A DNA stretch of 64,000 nt from NCBI RefSeq assembly GCF_000719775.1, contig NZ_JOHR01000013.1, positions 293,433 to 357,432 on the forward strand. Reading direction: 5' to 3'. Both the position numbers and the translations under genes were made by a program. Every line of letters begins with the position of its first letter. The first letter of the stretch is position 1. Shown piece by piece: positions 38,109-47,533 of this stretch. The notes under the pieces are model-generated. The model was given only the letters and a program-made list of their open reading frames with translations, was not told the origin of the DNA and ran no database searches. This DNA is from Streptomyces sp. NRRL F-5135. Lineage in GTDB: Bacteria > Actinomycetota > Actinomycetes > Streptomycetales > Streptomycetaceae.

Positions 38109-39226
38109 GGGCCGTCTTCCTCTCCGTTTCCTTCTGCGCCGCTTCGTCTTCCTTCTGGGCCGCTTCGTCCTGAAGTCGTTCCTGGGCGGGGCTTTTCGGG
38201 CGCCCGGCCTGGCGCCCGGCCGGAGGCGGGGCCGGGGGCGCGGCCGGCGACGGGGCCCGTGCCGGGTTCCTTCGGTGCGAGCCGCCATACGACGGCGGCG
38301 AGTTCGTCACACGCCTCCTGGATCCTCAGCCGTACGTTCGCCTGCTCGGTCACGATCGCCGCCAGCAGCAGCGAGGTCAGCGCGGCCGAGCCGTTGAGGA
38401 CCTGGAGGCTGATCATCCGCTCCACCAGCGTGTGGCCCTCGAACGCGCCGACGCTGTCGGTCGCCTCCGAGATCGCGAGGACGGACGCGAAGAGCACGTA
38501 CGGGGCGCTGCCCGCGAGTTCGAAGCGCAGGGCGGCCCAGATGAGGACCGGGAAGATCAGGTAGAGCATGCTCAGCGGGCTCATCACGGCGACCGGGGTG
38601 ACCACGGCGGCGACCACCACCAAGGCCACGGCCTCGGGCCATCGCCGTGTGTTCCAGGGCGGCCGGAACCTGGGCAGGATGAGCAGCAGCGGGGTCACGA
38701 CCAGCACCCCCATCGCGTCCCCGGCCCACCACGCCGACCAGGTCGGCCACCAGTCGTCCGCCGGCATCCTGCCGCCGAGCAGCAACGACGCCGTACCCAC
38801 CGTCGCGCTGACGAGCATCCCGCCCAGCGCTCCGAGGAACACCAGCGCCACCCCGTCGCGCAGCCGGTCCAGCTGGGTACGGAACGCCACCTTCCGGAGC
38901 ATCAGCAGCGCACAGAGCGGGGCGAGGGTGTTGCCCGCGACGATCCCGATGTCGGCGGTGTTGAGCGGACCGAGCGTCCGGACAAAGGCGAGCGCGCCGA
39001 GCGTGACACCCGGCCAGACGCCGGGCCCCAGCCGGAGCAGCGCGGCCAGGGCGATCCCGGTGGGCGGCCACAGCGGCGTGACGACCGCCTCGCCGAAGGT
39101 CACCTGTTTCAGCAGGCCGAGCCGGCCGGCCCCCCAGTAGACGGCGGTGACACCGAGGATCCGGAGCAGCGCCACGGACAGGCGCCCCGCTCGTCGGCTC
39201 TCCTCGGTACGCACCACACAGGCCAT
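38099..39226 (-). CDS. MASE1-domain membrane protein without output domain
   Basis: 375 aa with eight or more TM helices from residue 15 to about 300. The N-terminal LKQVTFGEAVVTPLWPPTGI and TWSAWWAGDAMGVLVVTPLL motifs define MASE1, an integral sensor domain normally fused to kinases, GGDEF or phosphatase domains. Here only a short helix and a disordered Pro/Gly/Arg tail follow. A SpoIIE-type phosphatase is encoded just upstream on the same strand, so sensor and output may be split in two genes. Ligand unknown. Confidence 0.83.
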   Translation of the reverse strand: MACVVRTEESRRAGRLSVALLRILGVTAVYWGAGRLGLLKQVTFGEAVVTPLWPPTGIALAALLRLGPGVWPGVTLGALAFVRTLGPLNTADIGIVAGNTLAPLCALLMLRKVAFRTQLDRLRDGVALVFLGALGGMLVSATVGTASLLLGGRMPADDWWPTWSAWWAGDAMGVLVVTPLLLILPRFRPPWNTRRWPEAVALVVVAAVVTPVAVMSPLSMLYLIFPVLIWAALRFELAGSAPYVLFASVLAISEATDSVGAFEGHTLVERMISLQVLNGSAALTSLLLAAIVTEQANVRLRIQEACDELAAVVWRLAPKEPGTGPVAGRAPGPASGRAPGRAPEKPRPGTTSGRSGPEGRRSGAEGNGEEDGPCP

Positions 39227-39281
39227 CAGACATCGGTCACCGCCCGGGTACGCCTAGACACGCACTGGCGGGGCACGGGCG

Positions 39282-40223
39282 TCACCCGGGGCGGGCGGGA
39301 CGGAGGTGTCCGTACGGGCCTGTCGGCGCGAGCGGCACCGGCGGCACCTCCGGTCGTCCCGATACCGCCGGAGGGGTCGGCACGGCAGGCGCCCCGTCGT
39401 GGCACAGGATCAGGACGGCCGCGTCGTCCGTGTGCCCGGTCGACTCGGCCACCGCCATGACCCGCTCCGCCAGCTCGGCCAGGTCGCAGCCGGCGCCCGC
39501 CCGCGCGCGGACCAGCCGTACCACGCGGGCCAGCCCCTCCTCGATCGGCACGGACGGCCCCTCGACCACCCCGTCCGTGAGCAGGACGAGAACCCACCGG
39601 CCCGCCAGTCGGCGGCGCGTCACCGGGTACCTCTCGCCCGGCGCGATGCCGAGCGGCAGCCCGCCGGCGTCCTCGGCGACCCCGGCCCCGCCGTCGGCGG
39701 TGGCCCATACGGCCGGCGTGTGGCCGGCCCGGGCGCTCTCCAGCTCCCGGGTGACGGGGTCGAAGCGGAGGAACGTACAGGTCGCGAAGAGGCCACAGCC
39801 CACGGACAGCAGCAGGTCGTTGGCCCGGCTCAGGGCCTCGCCCGGATCCCTGGCCACCGCCGCCGTCGCCCGCAGGCCGATCCGGACCTGTCCCATGAAG
39901 GCGGCGGCCTCGACGTCGTGTCCCTGCACGTCCCCCACGCAGAACCCGAGCGTGCCGTCGGGCAGCACGAACCCGTCGTACCAGTCGCCACCGATGTCCA
40001 GCCCGTCCCGGGCGGGGGCGTACAGCGCCAGGGTCCGCAGCCCCGGCGCGGCGGGCAGCTCGGCCGGCAGCATCCCGCGCTGCAACGCCTCCGCCAGCTC
40101 CACCCGGGCCCGGTGCAGCTCGGCCCCCTGCCGCGCCTGGGCGGTGAGCCGCCCGAGCGTGGTCAGCAGGTCATCGGCGCTCGCCGACGGAGAGGCCGAC
40201 GAAAAGGGGGTACGCCGGGTCAT
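39282..40223 (-). CDS. PP2C/SpoIIE-type serine phosphatase
   Basis: 313 aa from ATG 40223 (GGAG before it). A coiled-coil (RQGAELHRARVELAEALQRG, about 30-50) leads to the SpoIIE domain: LDIGGDWYDGFVLPDG (metal Asp), FCVGDVQGHDVEAAAFMGQV (Asp-x-x-GHG-like), SARAGHTPAVW, VLLTDGVVEGP and TDDAAVLIL (Asp). All metal ligands are present, so it should be active, typically on anti-sigma-factor antagonists. The last 30 residues are Pro-rich. It precedes the MASE1 gene by 56 bp and probably works with it. Confidence 0.88.
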   Translation of the reverse strand: MTRRTPFSSASPSASADDLLTTLGRLTAQARQGAELHRARVELAEALQRGMLPAELPAAPGLRTLALYAPARDGLDIGGDWYDGFVLPDGTLGFCVGDVQGHDVEAAAFMGQVRIGLRATAAVARDPGEALSRANDLLLSVGCGLFATCTFLRFDPVTRELESARAGHTPAVWATADGGAGVAEDAGGLPLGIAPGERYPVTRRRLAGRWVLVLLTDGVVEGPSVPIEEGLARVVRLVRARAGAGCDLAELAERVMAVAESTGHTDDAAVLILCHDGAPAVPTPPAVSGRPEVPPVPLAPTGPYGHLRPARPG

Positions 40224-40478
40224 GCACCGCTCCGGGGGATGTGCGTGCGCGCGGCACTCGATGAGGATCCGAGACGGTCCGACAGTCGCAGATTCATCAT
40301 ATTTCTCTCCGCCAACCGTGGCGACCGCCCGACGCAGGTGCCACCGCCGACCGCGGCGAACCCCGGGCACCGCGAACCCCGGGCACCCGCGAACCGCGGA
40401 CCCTGTCGAGCCGGCCGACGCCCATGACGCAACGGCCGACACGACAGTGGCGTGCCTGCCCGCGCACCGGCGAACGGC

Positions 40479-41375
40479 TCAGCCGGCACCCGCGCCGGTG
40501 CCCGCGCCCGCGCCCGCGCCGCTCGCCGCCGACGCACCGAGCAGGGTGGTCGGGGTGCCGGACGCCCAGGGTTCCAGGGCCGGCAGGTGGCGGCGGGCGT
40601 GGCGTGCTCCGGCGGTCGGGAGGGCCGCCCGTACGAGGCGGGCCGCGCGCAGCCAGGGCTGGGCGTAGATGTGGTGGGCCCGGCGCTCGATGCCGGAGGC
40701 CAGCCGGTCCACGGCCGGGGCCACCGGGTACGTGCGGTCGGCCGGCCAGGGCAGCCGGGCGCGCAACTCGCGCAGCGTCGAGTCCTGTTCCGCGCTCCGT
40801 GCCATGTCCGTGTCGGTCCAGCTCAGGTACGCGACCCCGACGCGTACACCGTGGTGCGCGACCTCGGTCCGCAGGGTGTGGGCAAAGGCCTCCACCCCCG
40901 CCTTCGACGCGCAGTAGGCGGACATCATCGGCGCGGGCGCGAGGGCGGCGAGCGAGGCGATCTGCAGGTAGTAACCGCGCGAGACGAGCAGCGCCGGCAG
41001 GAACGCGCGGGCGGTGACGGCGCTGCCGACGAGGTTGACCTCGATCACCCGCCGCCACGCCCCGGGATCGGAGTCCAGGAACAGCCCGCCGGCCGCGACC
41101 CCGGCGTTGGCGACGACCGCGTCGACCCGCCCGAACCGCTCGGCCACGCGCCGGGCCGTACGGGCCATGGCGTCCGCGTCCGTCACATCGGCGTGCCAGT
41201 GGTCCGCCTCGCCCGGCAACGAGGCGGCGACCCGCTCCAGCGCGGCTTCCTCCGAGCCGACGAGCGCCAGTCGGGCGCCGCGCGCGGAGAGGGTACGGGC
41301 GAGCTGCGCGCCGATGCCACGGGCGGCGCCGGTGACAACGGCGGTACGCCCACGGAGCGGCAGATGGCTGCTCAT
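40479..41375 (-). CDS. Short-chain dehydrogenase/reductase
   Basis: 298 aa from ATG 41375 with GGAGG before it. Classical SDR: cofactor loop TGAARGIGAQLART, NANAG-type VANAGVAAGGL, catalytic Ser (YYLQIASLAAL), Tyr-x-x-x-Lys in AYCASKAGVEAF. C-terminal residues about 235-275 resemble the membrane-reaching tails of SDRs that act on acyl or steroid-like substrates, and the end is an Ala/Gly repeat. It lies downstream of, and parallel to, the ketosynthase/ACP genes but 588 bp apart, so it could reduce beta-keto intermediates of that pathway. Confidence 0.83.
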   Translation of the reverse strand: MSSHLPLRGRTAVVTGAARGIGAQLARTLSARGARLALVGSEEAALERVAASLPGEADHWHADVTDADAMARTARRVAERFGRVDAVVANAGVAAGGLFLDSDPGAWRRVIEVNLVGSAVTARAFLPALLVSRGYYLQIASLAALAPAPMMSAYCASKAGVEAFAHTLRTEVAHHGVRVGVAYLSWTDTDMARSAEQDSTLRELRARLPWPADRTYPVAPAVDRLASGIERRAHHIYAQPWLRAARLVRAALPTAGARHARRHLPALEPWASGTPTTLLGASAASGAGAGAGTGAGAG

Positions 41376-41963
41376 GAACGGACCTCCACAGTGAGGGGAC
41401 GGGGCCGGTTCGCCGTCCCCGCGCGGCGCTGCGCGGGGACGGCGGCGACGACCGTACGGAAAGGGACACCAAGGGAAACGACGACGGGCCGGACAGGAGT
41501 CGGGCCCCCTTCCAGTGGCAGGTGGCGGGTGACTGGTGGCCGTGGCCGGTGGCCGTGGCCGGGCAGGGGGCGCGTGGCCGGGTGCCGCACGGCCGGGTGG
41601 CGCACGGCCGGGTGGCGCGTGGCCCGGCGGCAACGGCGCGGCCGAGGCGGCGGATTCGCCGGGACGGCAGGCGGGGGACTCACCCGACACCGGACGGCGA
41701 GTGGGAGGTGCCGTGATGACGGCATCGGATCCCGGAGCCGGCAGGCCCGCAGGTGGCCGGGTCGCGGCGCACGGAGAAGCGGGGCACGGCCGGGTACGGC
41801 GCGCGATCAGCGCGCCCGCGCTCGTCGGGCGTGTCGCACGGGCACGTCGCACGGAAATGCCGCACGGAGACGTCATACGAAGACGTCGTACGGACACCTC
41901 CCGCGGGCGGGCAGCGAGGGGGAGCAGCGACAGCGACGTACAACGGCCGACCGCCCGCAGTCG
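41376..41963. repeat. 588-bp gene-free, repeat-rich spacer
   Basis: Between the SDR and the first ketosynthase. It contains GTGGCCG/GGCCGTGGCC and GCACGGCCGGGTGGC repeats (41525-41640) and dispersed CGCACGGA/CGTACGGA copies (41770-41900). Open frames on both strands are compositional and have no homologous look. The promoter of the SDR gene should be in the left part. Confidence 0.5.
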
Positions 41964-43205
41964 TCAGGCCCGCCGCAACGCCACCACCGCGTTGTGCCCG
42001 CCGAAACCGAACGAGTGGCTGACCGCACGCTCGATCGGCCGGTACAACGGTGTCTTGGTCACGCACGCGATGTCGAACTCGTCTGCCGGGGCGTCCAGGT
42101 TCGCCACCGGTGGTACGACCCCGTGCTGGAGGCTCAGCACGGTCAGCCCCGCCTCGATCGCGCCCGCCGCTCCCATGCAGTGCCCCAGCACGCCCTTCGG
42201 CGCCGTGACCGGGGGTCGGTGCGGAAAGACCCGGCTGATCACCGCCGCCTCCGTCGCGTCGTTCAGCGGCGTCGACGTCCCGTGCGCGTTGACGTGCTCG
42301 ACATCGCCCGCCTGCCAGCCCGCGTCCCGCAGCGCCGCTTCCACCGCCCGCTGCGCGACCGCGCCCGAGGGGTGCGGGCTCGTCGGGTGGTGCGCGTCCG
42401 TGGTCGCCCCGGCGCCCGCCAGCAGCGCGCGCGGCCCCGCGCCGCGCGCCCGCGCGTCCGCCTCGCGCTCCAGCACCATGACGGCCGCGCCCTCCCCCAT
42501 GACCAGTCCCAGCCGGTCCGCCGCGAACGGCCGGCACAACCGCGCCGGATCGTCCCCGGGCCGGGCCACCGCCGCCGACCGCGAACGGGCGAAGCCGGTC
42601 ATCGCGACGGGGAAGACGATCGACTCCGTCGCGCCCGCCACCGCGATGTCGCACTGTCCGGTGGTCAGCAGGTCGCGCGCCACGGCCAGTGCCGTGACGC
42701 CGGACGAGCACGCCGTGCAGGGCGCCATGCTGGGGCCCGTCGCGCGCATGTTGATCGCGATCTCGGCGGCCGGCATGTTCGGGATCGTGAGCAGGACGCC
42801 CGCGGGCGATGTCGCGCCGGGGCCGCGCCGGTCGAGCGCGACGGCCTGTTCCGCCAGGCTCGCCGAGCCCCCGCTGCTGGTCCCGACCACGACGGCGACC
42901 CGGGTGCCGTCCCAGGACCGCGGGTCGAGCCCGGCGTCGGCGACCGCCTCGCGCGCGGCGAGCAGCGCGAACTTGACGTAACGGCCCATCCGGAACGCCG
43001 TGCGTCCGCCGATCGCCGCGTCCAGGTCGATGCCGTCGACCGTACAGGCGAAGTCGACCTCGCAGCCGCGCAGTTCGGGGACCCTCCGGGCGGTCGAGGC
43101 CCCGGCGCACAGTCCGTCCCAGGTGGACTCGGTGTCATGACCGGCCGGAGTGATCATTCCCAGGCCGGTGATGGCGACGGCGGGCCGGGTCTGCTGCCGG
43201 GTCAT
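41964..43205 (-). CDS. FabF-type beta-ketoacyl-ACP synthase 1
   Basis: 413 aa, ATG 43205 overlapping the ACP stop (ATGA). Complete thiolase-fold KS: Cys in APCTACSSGVTAL, His in VNAHGTSTPLND, His in GVLGHCMGAAG, and the C-terminal SHSFGFGGHNAVVAL. So it can elongate acyl chains with malonyl-ACP; it is not a chain-length factor, which would lack the Cys. It is paralogous to the second KS at 46274 (nearly the same residues around the His motifs). Part of a leftward set with ACP, an acyl-CoA oxidase-like enzyme and a FabH-like enzyme. Confidence 0.92.
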   Translation of the reverse strand: MTRQQTRPAVAITGLGMITPAGHDTESTWDGLCAGASTARRVPELRGCEVDFACTVDGIDLDAAIGGRTAFRMGRYVKFALLAAREAVADAGLDPRSWDGTRVAVVVGTSSGGSASLAEQAVALDRRGPGATSPAGVLLTIPNMPAAEIAINMRATGPSMAPCTACSSGVTALAVARDLLTTGQCDIAVAGATESIVFPVAMTGFARSRSAAVARPGDDPARLCRPFAADRLGLVMGEGAAVMVLEREADARARGAGPRALLAGAGATTDAHHPTSPHPSGAVAQRAVEAALRDAGWQAGDVEHVNAHGTSTPLNDATEAAVISRVFPHRPPVTAPKGVLGHCMGAAGAIEAGLTVLSLQHGVVPPVANLDAPADEFDIACVTKTPLYRPIERAVSHSFGFGGHNAVVALRRA

Positions 43206-43708
43206 CGGCCGACGCTCATGGCCTCGGCCCGGTGCGCACCGGCCCCCCACGTACCGGCGCCAAGCGAACCGCTGCCACGCGAACCGGCGTCCCGCGCCTC
43301 GGTGTCCCGCGCCTCGGTGTGACGGGCCCCGCCACGCGCGTCGGCGCCGCTCACCGCGGCCGTACGCGTGTCGACGCCGCTCGTCCTGTCGCCGCTCGCC
43401 GCCGGCCCGAACGTCTCGCCCTGGCGCGTCCCCGGCGTGTACGCCTCGGCCTCGTACGCCTCGTTCGCGTCGCTGAGGAACTTCGCCTCGTCGAGGAACG
43501 CCGTGATCTCCGTCAGCGTGGCTCCCTTGAGGAACGACTCCGCGTCGGCGTCGATGCCCAGTGTCTCCTTGATGATCACGGCGAGCTCGGCGACGGCGAG
43601 GGAGTCCATCTCCAGACTGTCCATCGTGGCCTCGGGGATGATCTCCACGACCGGTACCTTGAACGTCTCGCTCAGCACCTCGGCGATCTTCGGGTGGATC
43701 TCGCTCAT
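43202..43708 (-). CDS. Acyl carrier protein with long low-complexity C-terminal tail
   Basis: 168 aa. Residues 1-80 are a standard ACP with the phosphopantetheine Ser in LEMDSLAVAELAVI. Residues about 85-168 are an Ala/Gly/Arg/Thr/Glu-rich tail with imperfect repeats (ARHTEARDTEARDAG), absent from normal 80-90-aa ACPs. The stop is coupled to the ketosynthase start. It should carry the growing chain between the two ketosynthases. The tail may tether partners or be a tolerated extension. Confidence 0.88.
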   Translation of the reverse strand: MSEIHPKIAEVLSETFKVPVVEIIPEATMDSLEMDSLAVAELAVIIKETLGIDADAESFLKGATLTEITAFLDEAKFLSDANEAYEAEAYTPGTRQGETFGPAASGDRTSGVDTRTAAVSGADARGGARHTEARDTEARDAGSRGSGSLGAGTWGAGAHRAEAMSVGR

Positions 43709-43876
43709 GACATGTCCTTTCGAGCGGATGGATGGGTTCGTGGGGTGAGCCGGCCCGGCGGTGGCACCGCGCTCCCGTCACGGCCGCCACCGGACCAGGG
43801 GGTACGCCATGCTCCGGTACGACGCCGGACGGCGCCGCCTCGCGTACGGAGGACGACGGCGCGGCCCCTCCGGGCT

Positions 43877-46078
43877 TCACCGCATCGGCAGTACGGATAC
43901 GGGGGGCTCCGCCCCCGGGGTGACGGCCGGCCGCGCCGCGTGCCAGGCGGCGCCCGCGTCGTCGTAGGCGGCGACGTAGCCGGACCCGGCGATCGGCCGG
44001 TCGGCGAGCCACTCCTCGGGCAGGGCGAAGGCGGCGACCAGGGCGGGGGCGTGACCGGCGAGTTCGGCGACGAGCCGTTCCACCGCCTCGGGCAGTTCGT
44101 CGAGGTGACGGGCGGTCAGCCGGCCCCGGGCCAGCAGGTCGCCGCTGTTGCGGTCGATCCACCGGAGCGCGAACAGCCGTCGCAGGGCGCACAGCACCTG
44201 CGGGGCTTTCGACGCACCCTCCGTCACACCCGCCGCCTCCACCGCGTCGACCGCCCGCACCGCCCGCACCGCCGCCCCGAACGCCTCGGCCGCGCGTCGG
44301 TACGCGTACGCCTCGACGGCCCGGAGCGCCGCGCCCGAGGCGGCGTTCCAGCGCGCCAGCGGGTCGCCGTGCGGTGCCCGCCGCATCCGCTCCCGGGCCC
44401 GGGAGAGCCACAACTCCTCGATGTACCAGAGGAGTTGGTTCAGGAATCGGGGATCGGTCAGCGACTGATGCTCCGGGGCGGCCCCGGTGGCCGGGGCGGC
44501 CCCGGTGGCCGTGGTGGCCGTGGTGGCCCCGGTGGCCGTGGTGGCCGTGGTGGCCGTGGTGGCCGTGGTGGCCGGACCGGGCGCGGACGCCGGACCGGGC
44601 GCGGACGCCGGGGCCGGCCCCGGCATCGCGGCAGGTTCCGGCCTCGCCGCGGGCCCCGGCCTCGCCCCCGGTCCGGGCCCCGGCCTGGCGGGGACCAGCA
44701 TCTCCGCCGCCGCCTTCGCGAAGATCGCCAGGTTGTCGCCCTCCGCCGTGATGACCCCCTCGATCCCCGTCATCAGCTCGGTCATCCCGTTGTTCTCCAG
44801 CAGCCCCTGCGCCCCGCAGCGCTCCCGCGCCTGGAGGATCACCGTCCGCGCCTGCCAGCTGATCCAGCCCTTGGCGACCGCGACCAGCCGCTCGGCCTCC
44901 TCCCGTGTCCGCTCCGTGCGCGCCTCCCACGCGTCCACCGCCGTACGGTGCAGGAACGTCATCGCGTACACCGTGGCCAGCGCCTCCACCAGCGGCCCGT
45001 GGTGGCTGCGGTGCGCGAACACCGGCACCGTCTGGCCGGACCTGACTCCGGAGATCAGCCGGTGCCCGCCGTACCGCACGGCCAGGGCCAGCGCGGAACG
45101 CGCCGAGCCGACCGCGCAGGCGCTCATCGAGAGCTTCCCCGGAGTGACCCGGCCGATCGAGGCCAGGAAGCGCCGCCGCCGGCCGGTCTGTCCGCCGATG
45201 AACGTGCCGTCCTCGCCGAGGCGCCCCTGCGCACCGCCCAGCAGGGCGTCCCGGGCCACGAAGACGTCGTCGAACGAGGTCAGGCAGTGGTCCACCGGGC
45301 TGCCGACGCGGTTCGGCAGCCGTCGCACCCGTACCCCCGGCAGCGCCCCGGCCGCGTCGGTCAGCGGGGTCAGGAACAGGAAGACGCCCTGGTCCGTACC
45401 GTCGTCCATGATCAGCCGGGCGGCCACCACCCCGGACTTGGGCCCCCCGGCCGGGCTGGTGTTCGGCATGAACTTCTGCGCCCCGGCATGCGGGGTCCGC
45501 AGTACGAAGCCGTCCCGCTCGCGGTCGTACGTCGCCGTCGTCTCCACGGCGGCGGCGTCGTTGCCGTGGGCCACCTCCGTGCACAGGAACGTGCCGGTCC
45601 GGCGCAGCGCCAGGAAGTCGGACAGGTCCCGGCCGCCCCCGTCCGGGCCGTGCCCGCCGGCCCGGTCCTGGTCGAGCAGGCTGCCCAGGAAGAGGTTGTA
45701 GTGGATGCCCGCGACCGTCGTGAACGCGGGATCGACCGGCCCCAGCCACTCGTGCAGCGCGGCGAGCGCGCGCACGTCGGCGACGAGACCCGCCGGCCCG
45801 TCGCTCAGCGAGGCGTTGACGGACCGCAACCGCCCGTACGCCAGGGACAGCCGCTCCTCCGCCGAGGCTCCGGGTCTGCTCCGGAACATCTCCGCCGCCG
45901 CGAGCCGACGCCACGGTCCGTGCTCCCGGTCGAAGCAGGCGCGGGTGAAGTCGGCGCGGGTGCCGAACAGGACGCGCGTCAGTCTCTCCACCAGAGGGGA
46001 CGGCAGGACGGGGGAGCCGGACGGCACCGACGGCACGGACGGGGCGGACAGGGGTTCCTCGACGGTGTTGTTGAGCAT
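43877..46078 (-). CDS. Acyl-CoA oxidase/dehydrogenase-like flavoenzyme
   Basis: 733 aa from ATG 46078 (TTG 46105 is an alternative). Sequence follows acyl-CoA oxidases: TFLCTEVAHGNDAAAVETTA (flavin loop), GVFLFLTPL, SFDDVFVARDALLGG, SACAVGSARSALALAVRYGG, and RCGAQGLLENNGMTELMTGI near the usual catalytic Glu region. The C-terminal half is interrupted by a Pro/Ala/Gly/Thr simple repeat of about 70 residues (near 44480-44690) that includes ATTATTATT units. It likely introduces a double bond into the acyl chain of this pathway. Confidence 0.83.
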   Translation of the reverse strand: MLNNTVEEPLSAPSVPSVPSGSPVLPSPLVERLTRVLFGTRADFTRACFDREHGPWRRLAAAEMFRSRPGASAEERLSLAYGRLRSVNASLSDGPAGLVADVRALAALHEWLGPVDPAFTTVAGIHYNLFLGSLLDQDRAGGHGPDGGGRDLSDFLALRRTGTFLCTEVAHGNDAAAVETTATYDRERDGFVLRTPHAGAQKFMPNTSPAGGPKSGVVAARLIMDDGTDQGVFLFLTPLTDAAGALPGVRVRRLPNRVGSPVDHCLTSFDDVFVARDALLGGAQGRLGEDGTFIGGQTGRRRRFLASIGRVTPGKLSMSACAVGSARSALALAVRYGGHRLISGVRSGQTVPVFAHRSHHGPLVEALATVYAMTFLHRTAVDAWEARTERTREEAERLVAVAKGWISWQARTVILQARERCGAQGLLENNGMTELMTGIEGVITAEGDNLAIFAKAAAEMLVPARPGPGPGARPGPAARPEPAAMPGPAPASAPGPASAPGPATTATTATTATTATGATTATTATGAAPATGAAPEHQSLTDPRFLNQLLWYIEELWLSRARERMRRAPHGDPLARWNAASGAALRAVEAYAYRRAAEAFGAAVRAVRAVDAVEAAGVTEGASKAPQVLCALRRLFALRWIDRNSGDLLARGRLTARHLDELPEAVERLVAELAGHAPALVAAFALPEEWLADRPIAGSGYVAAYDDAGAAWHAARPAVTPGAEPPVSVLPMR

Positions 46079-46273
46079 CGCGGTCACACGAGAGTGAACG
46101 ACCAAGGCATGGCGAAGAAACGACTATTCAGCAGTCAACCAACCAAGACATTCGTTCGGTGAGCACCCTTGCGCTCCGATGTGCAGCAGGTCGCGCACGT
46201 GCACAAACTCCCTGGTGCCGCGCCTTGTTCACGCGCGGTACAAACTCTGCCCAGGCCCCGGGCCGTACCTCGT

Positions 46274-47533
46274 TCACACGCGTCGGAACGCCAGCGCCAC
46301 ATTGTGCCCACCGAACCCGAAAGAGTGACTGATCGCGGTCTCCACCCGCTGCCGCCGCCCCTCCTTCACCACGCAGTCCAGGTCGAACTCCACGGCGGGC
46401 GCGTCAAGGTTGGCGATCGGCGGAATCAGGCCATGCTCCAGCGTCAGGACCGTCGCCACCGCGTCGATCGCCCCGGCCGCCGCCAGGGTGTGTCCGACCA
46501 CGCCCTTCGGGGCCGTGACCGGCGGGCGGTGCGGGAAGACCCGGCCGATGAGCGTGGCCTCCATGGCGTCGTTGAGCGGGGTGGAGGTGCCGTGCGCGTT
46601 CACGTGAGCGACGTCGTACGGACTCCAGTCCGCGTCCCGCAGCGCCGCCTCCACCGCGGCCTGCGCGCCCCTGCCGTCCGGCGACGGCGCGGTGGGGTGG
46701 TGGGCGTCCGTGCTGGAACCGGCGCCGGCCAGCAGCGCCCGCGGCGCTCGTCCCCGGGCCCGCGCGTCCGCCTCCCGCTCCAGGACCACCATCGCGGCGC
46801 CCTCGCCGATCACGAAGCCGTCCCGGTCAGAGGCGAACGGCCGGGAGGCCACCGCCGGGTCGCCCTTGCGCGTCGACAGCGCGCCCATCCGCGCGAAAGC
46901 CGTCACCACCAGCGGCGTCAGCACGGACTCGGCACCCCCGGCGACCGCCACGTCGCACTGCCCGGTCACCAGCAGGTCGCGCGCCACGGCGATGGCGGTC
47001 GCCCCGGACGCGCAGGCCGTCGCCGGGGCGAGGCTCGGGCCCTTGGCCCTGAGCGCGATGGCGACCTCGCCCGCCGCCGCGTTCGGGATCATCATCGGCA
47101 CCAGCGCGGGAGAGACGGACTGGGGGCCGTCCGCCCGCATCTTCAGCGCGTTGTCGACCAGGACCGAGACCCCGCCGACGCCCACGCCGAGCACCACGGC
47201 CACCCGGCCGCCGTCCCAGGCCAGCGGGTCGTGCCCGGCGTCCGATACGGCCTGCCGGGCGGCGATCAGCGCCAGTTTCACGAAGCGCGCCATCCGCCAC
47301 ACCGACCGCCCGCCGACCAGCGCGTCCACGTCCAGGTCGTCGACCGCGCACGTGAAGTCGACGGGCGCGCCCGCCAGTTCGGGGCGGCGGCGCGCGACGG
47401 ACCGCCCCTCGCACAGGCCGGCCCAGAACGCGCGTTCATCACTGCCCGCGGGGGTCACCACCCCGAGCCCGGTCACCGCGACCGGTCCGCCGTACGGCCC
47501 GCTCCCGCCGGCCCGGTCGGCTCTCTGCGTCAT
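46274..47533 (-). CDS. FabF-type beta-ketoacyl-ACP synthase 2
   Basis: 419 aa, ATG 47533 overlapping the FabH-like stop (ATGA). Catalytic residues are complete: Cys in APATACASGATAI, His in VNAHGTSTPLND, His in GVVGHTLAAAG, C-terminal SHSFGFGGHNVALAF. Together with the first KS it forms a pair that share long identical stretches but have a different motif around the Cys, so they may take different chain lengths. It lies 195 bp upstream of the oxidase gene; a promoter probably lies in that gap. Confidence 0.92.
   Translation of the reverse strand: MTQRADRAGGSGPYGGPVAVTGLGVVTPAGSDERAFWAGLCEGRSVARRRPELAGAPVDFTCAVDDLDVDALVGGRSVWRMARFVKLALIAARQAVSDAGHDPLAWDGGRVAVVLGVGVGGVSVLVDNALKMRADGPQSVSPALVPMMIPNAAAGEVAIALRAKGPSLAPATACASGATAIAVARDLLVTGQCDVAVAGGAESVLTPLVVTAFARMGALSTRKGDPAVASRPFASDRDGFVIGEGAAMVVLEREADARARGRAPRALLAGAGSSTDAHHPTAPSPDGRGAQAAVEAALRDADWSPYDVAHVNAHGTSTPLNDAMEATLIGRVFPHRPPVTAPKGVVGHTLAAAGAIDAVATVLTLEHGLIPPIANLDAPAVEFDLDCVVKEGRRQRVETAISHSFGFGGHNVALAFRRV

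Noticed and set aside
41964..45914. 1316-aa minus-strand frame running from the ketosynthase through ACP and oxidase genes
   Set aside because: Only the last 413 codons are the ketosynthase; the rest is an alternate-frame reading of the ACP and oxidase genes with Arg/Gly/Ala composition.
43232..46162. 976-aa + strand frame opposite ACP and oxidase
   Set aside because: Antisense shadow without motifs.
41964..47533. KSalpha/chain-length-factor pair of a type II aromatic polyketide cluster
   Set aside because: Both ketosynthases keep the catalytic Cys, and no cyclase or aromatase gene is present.
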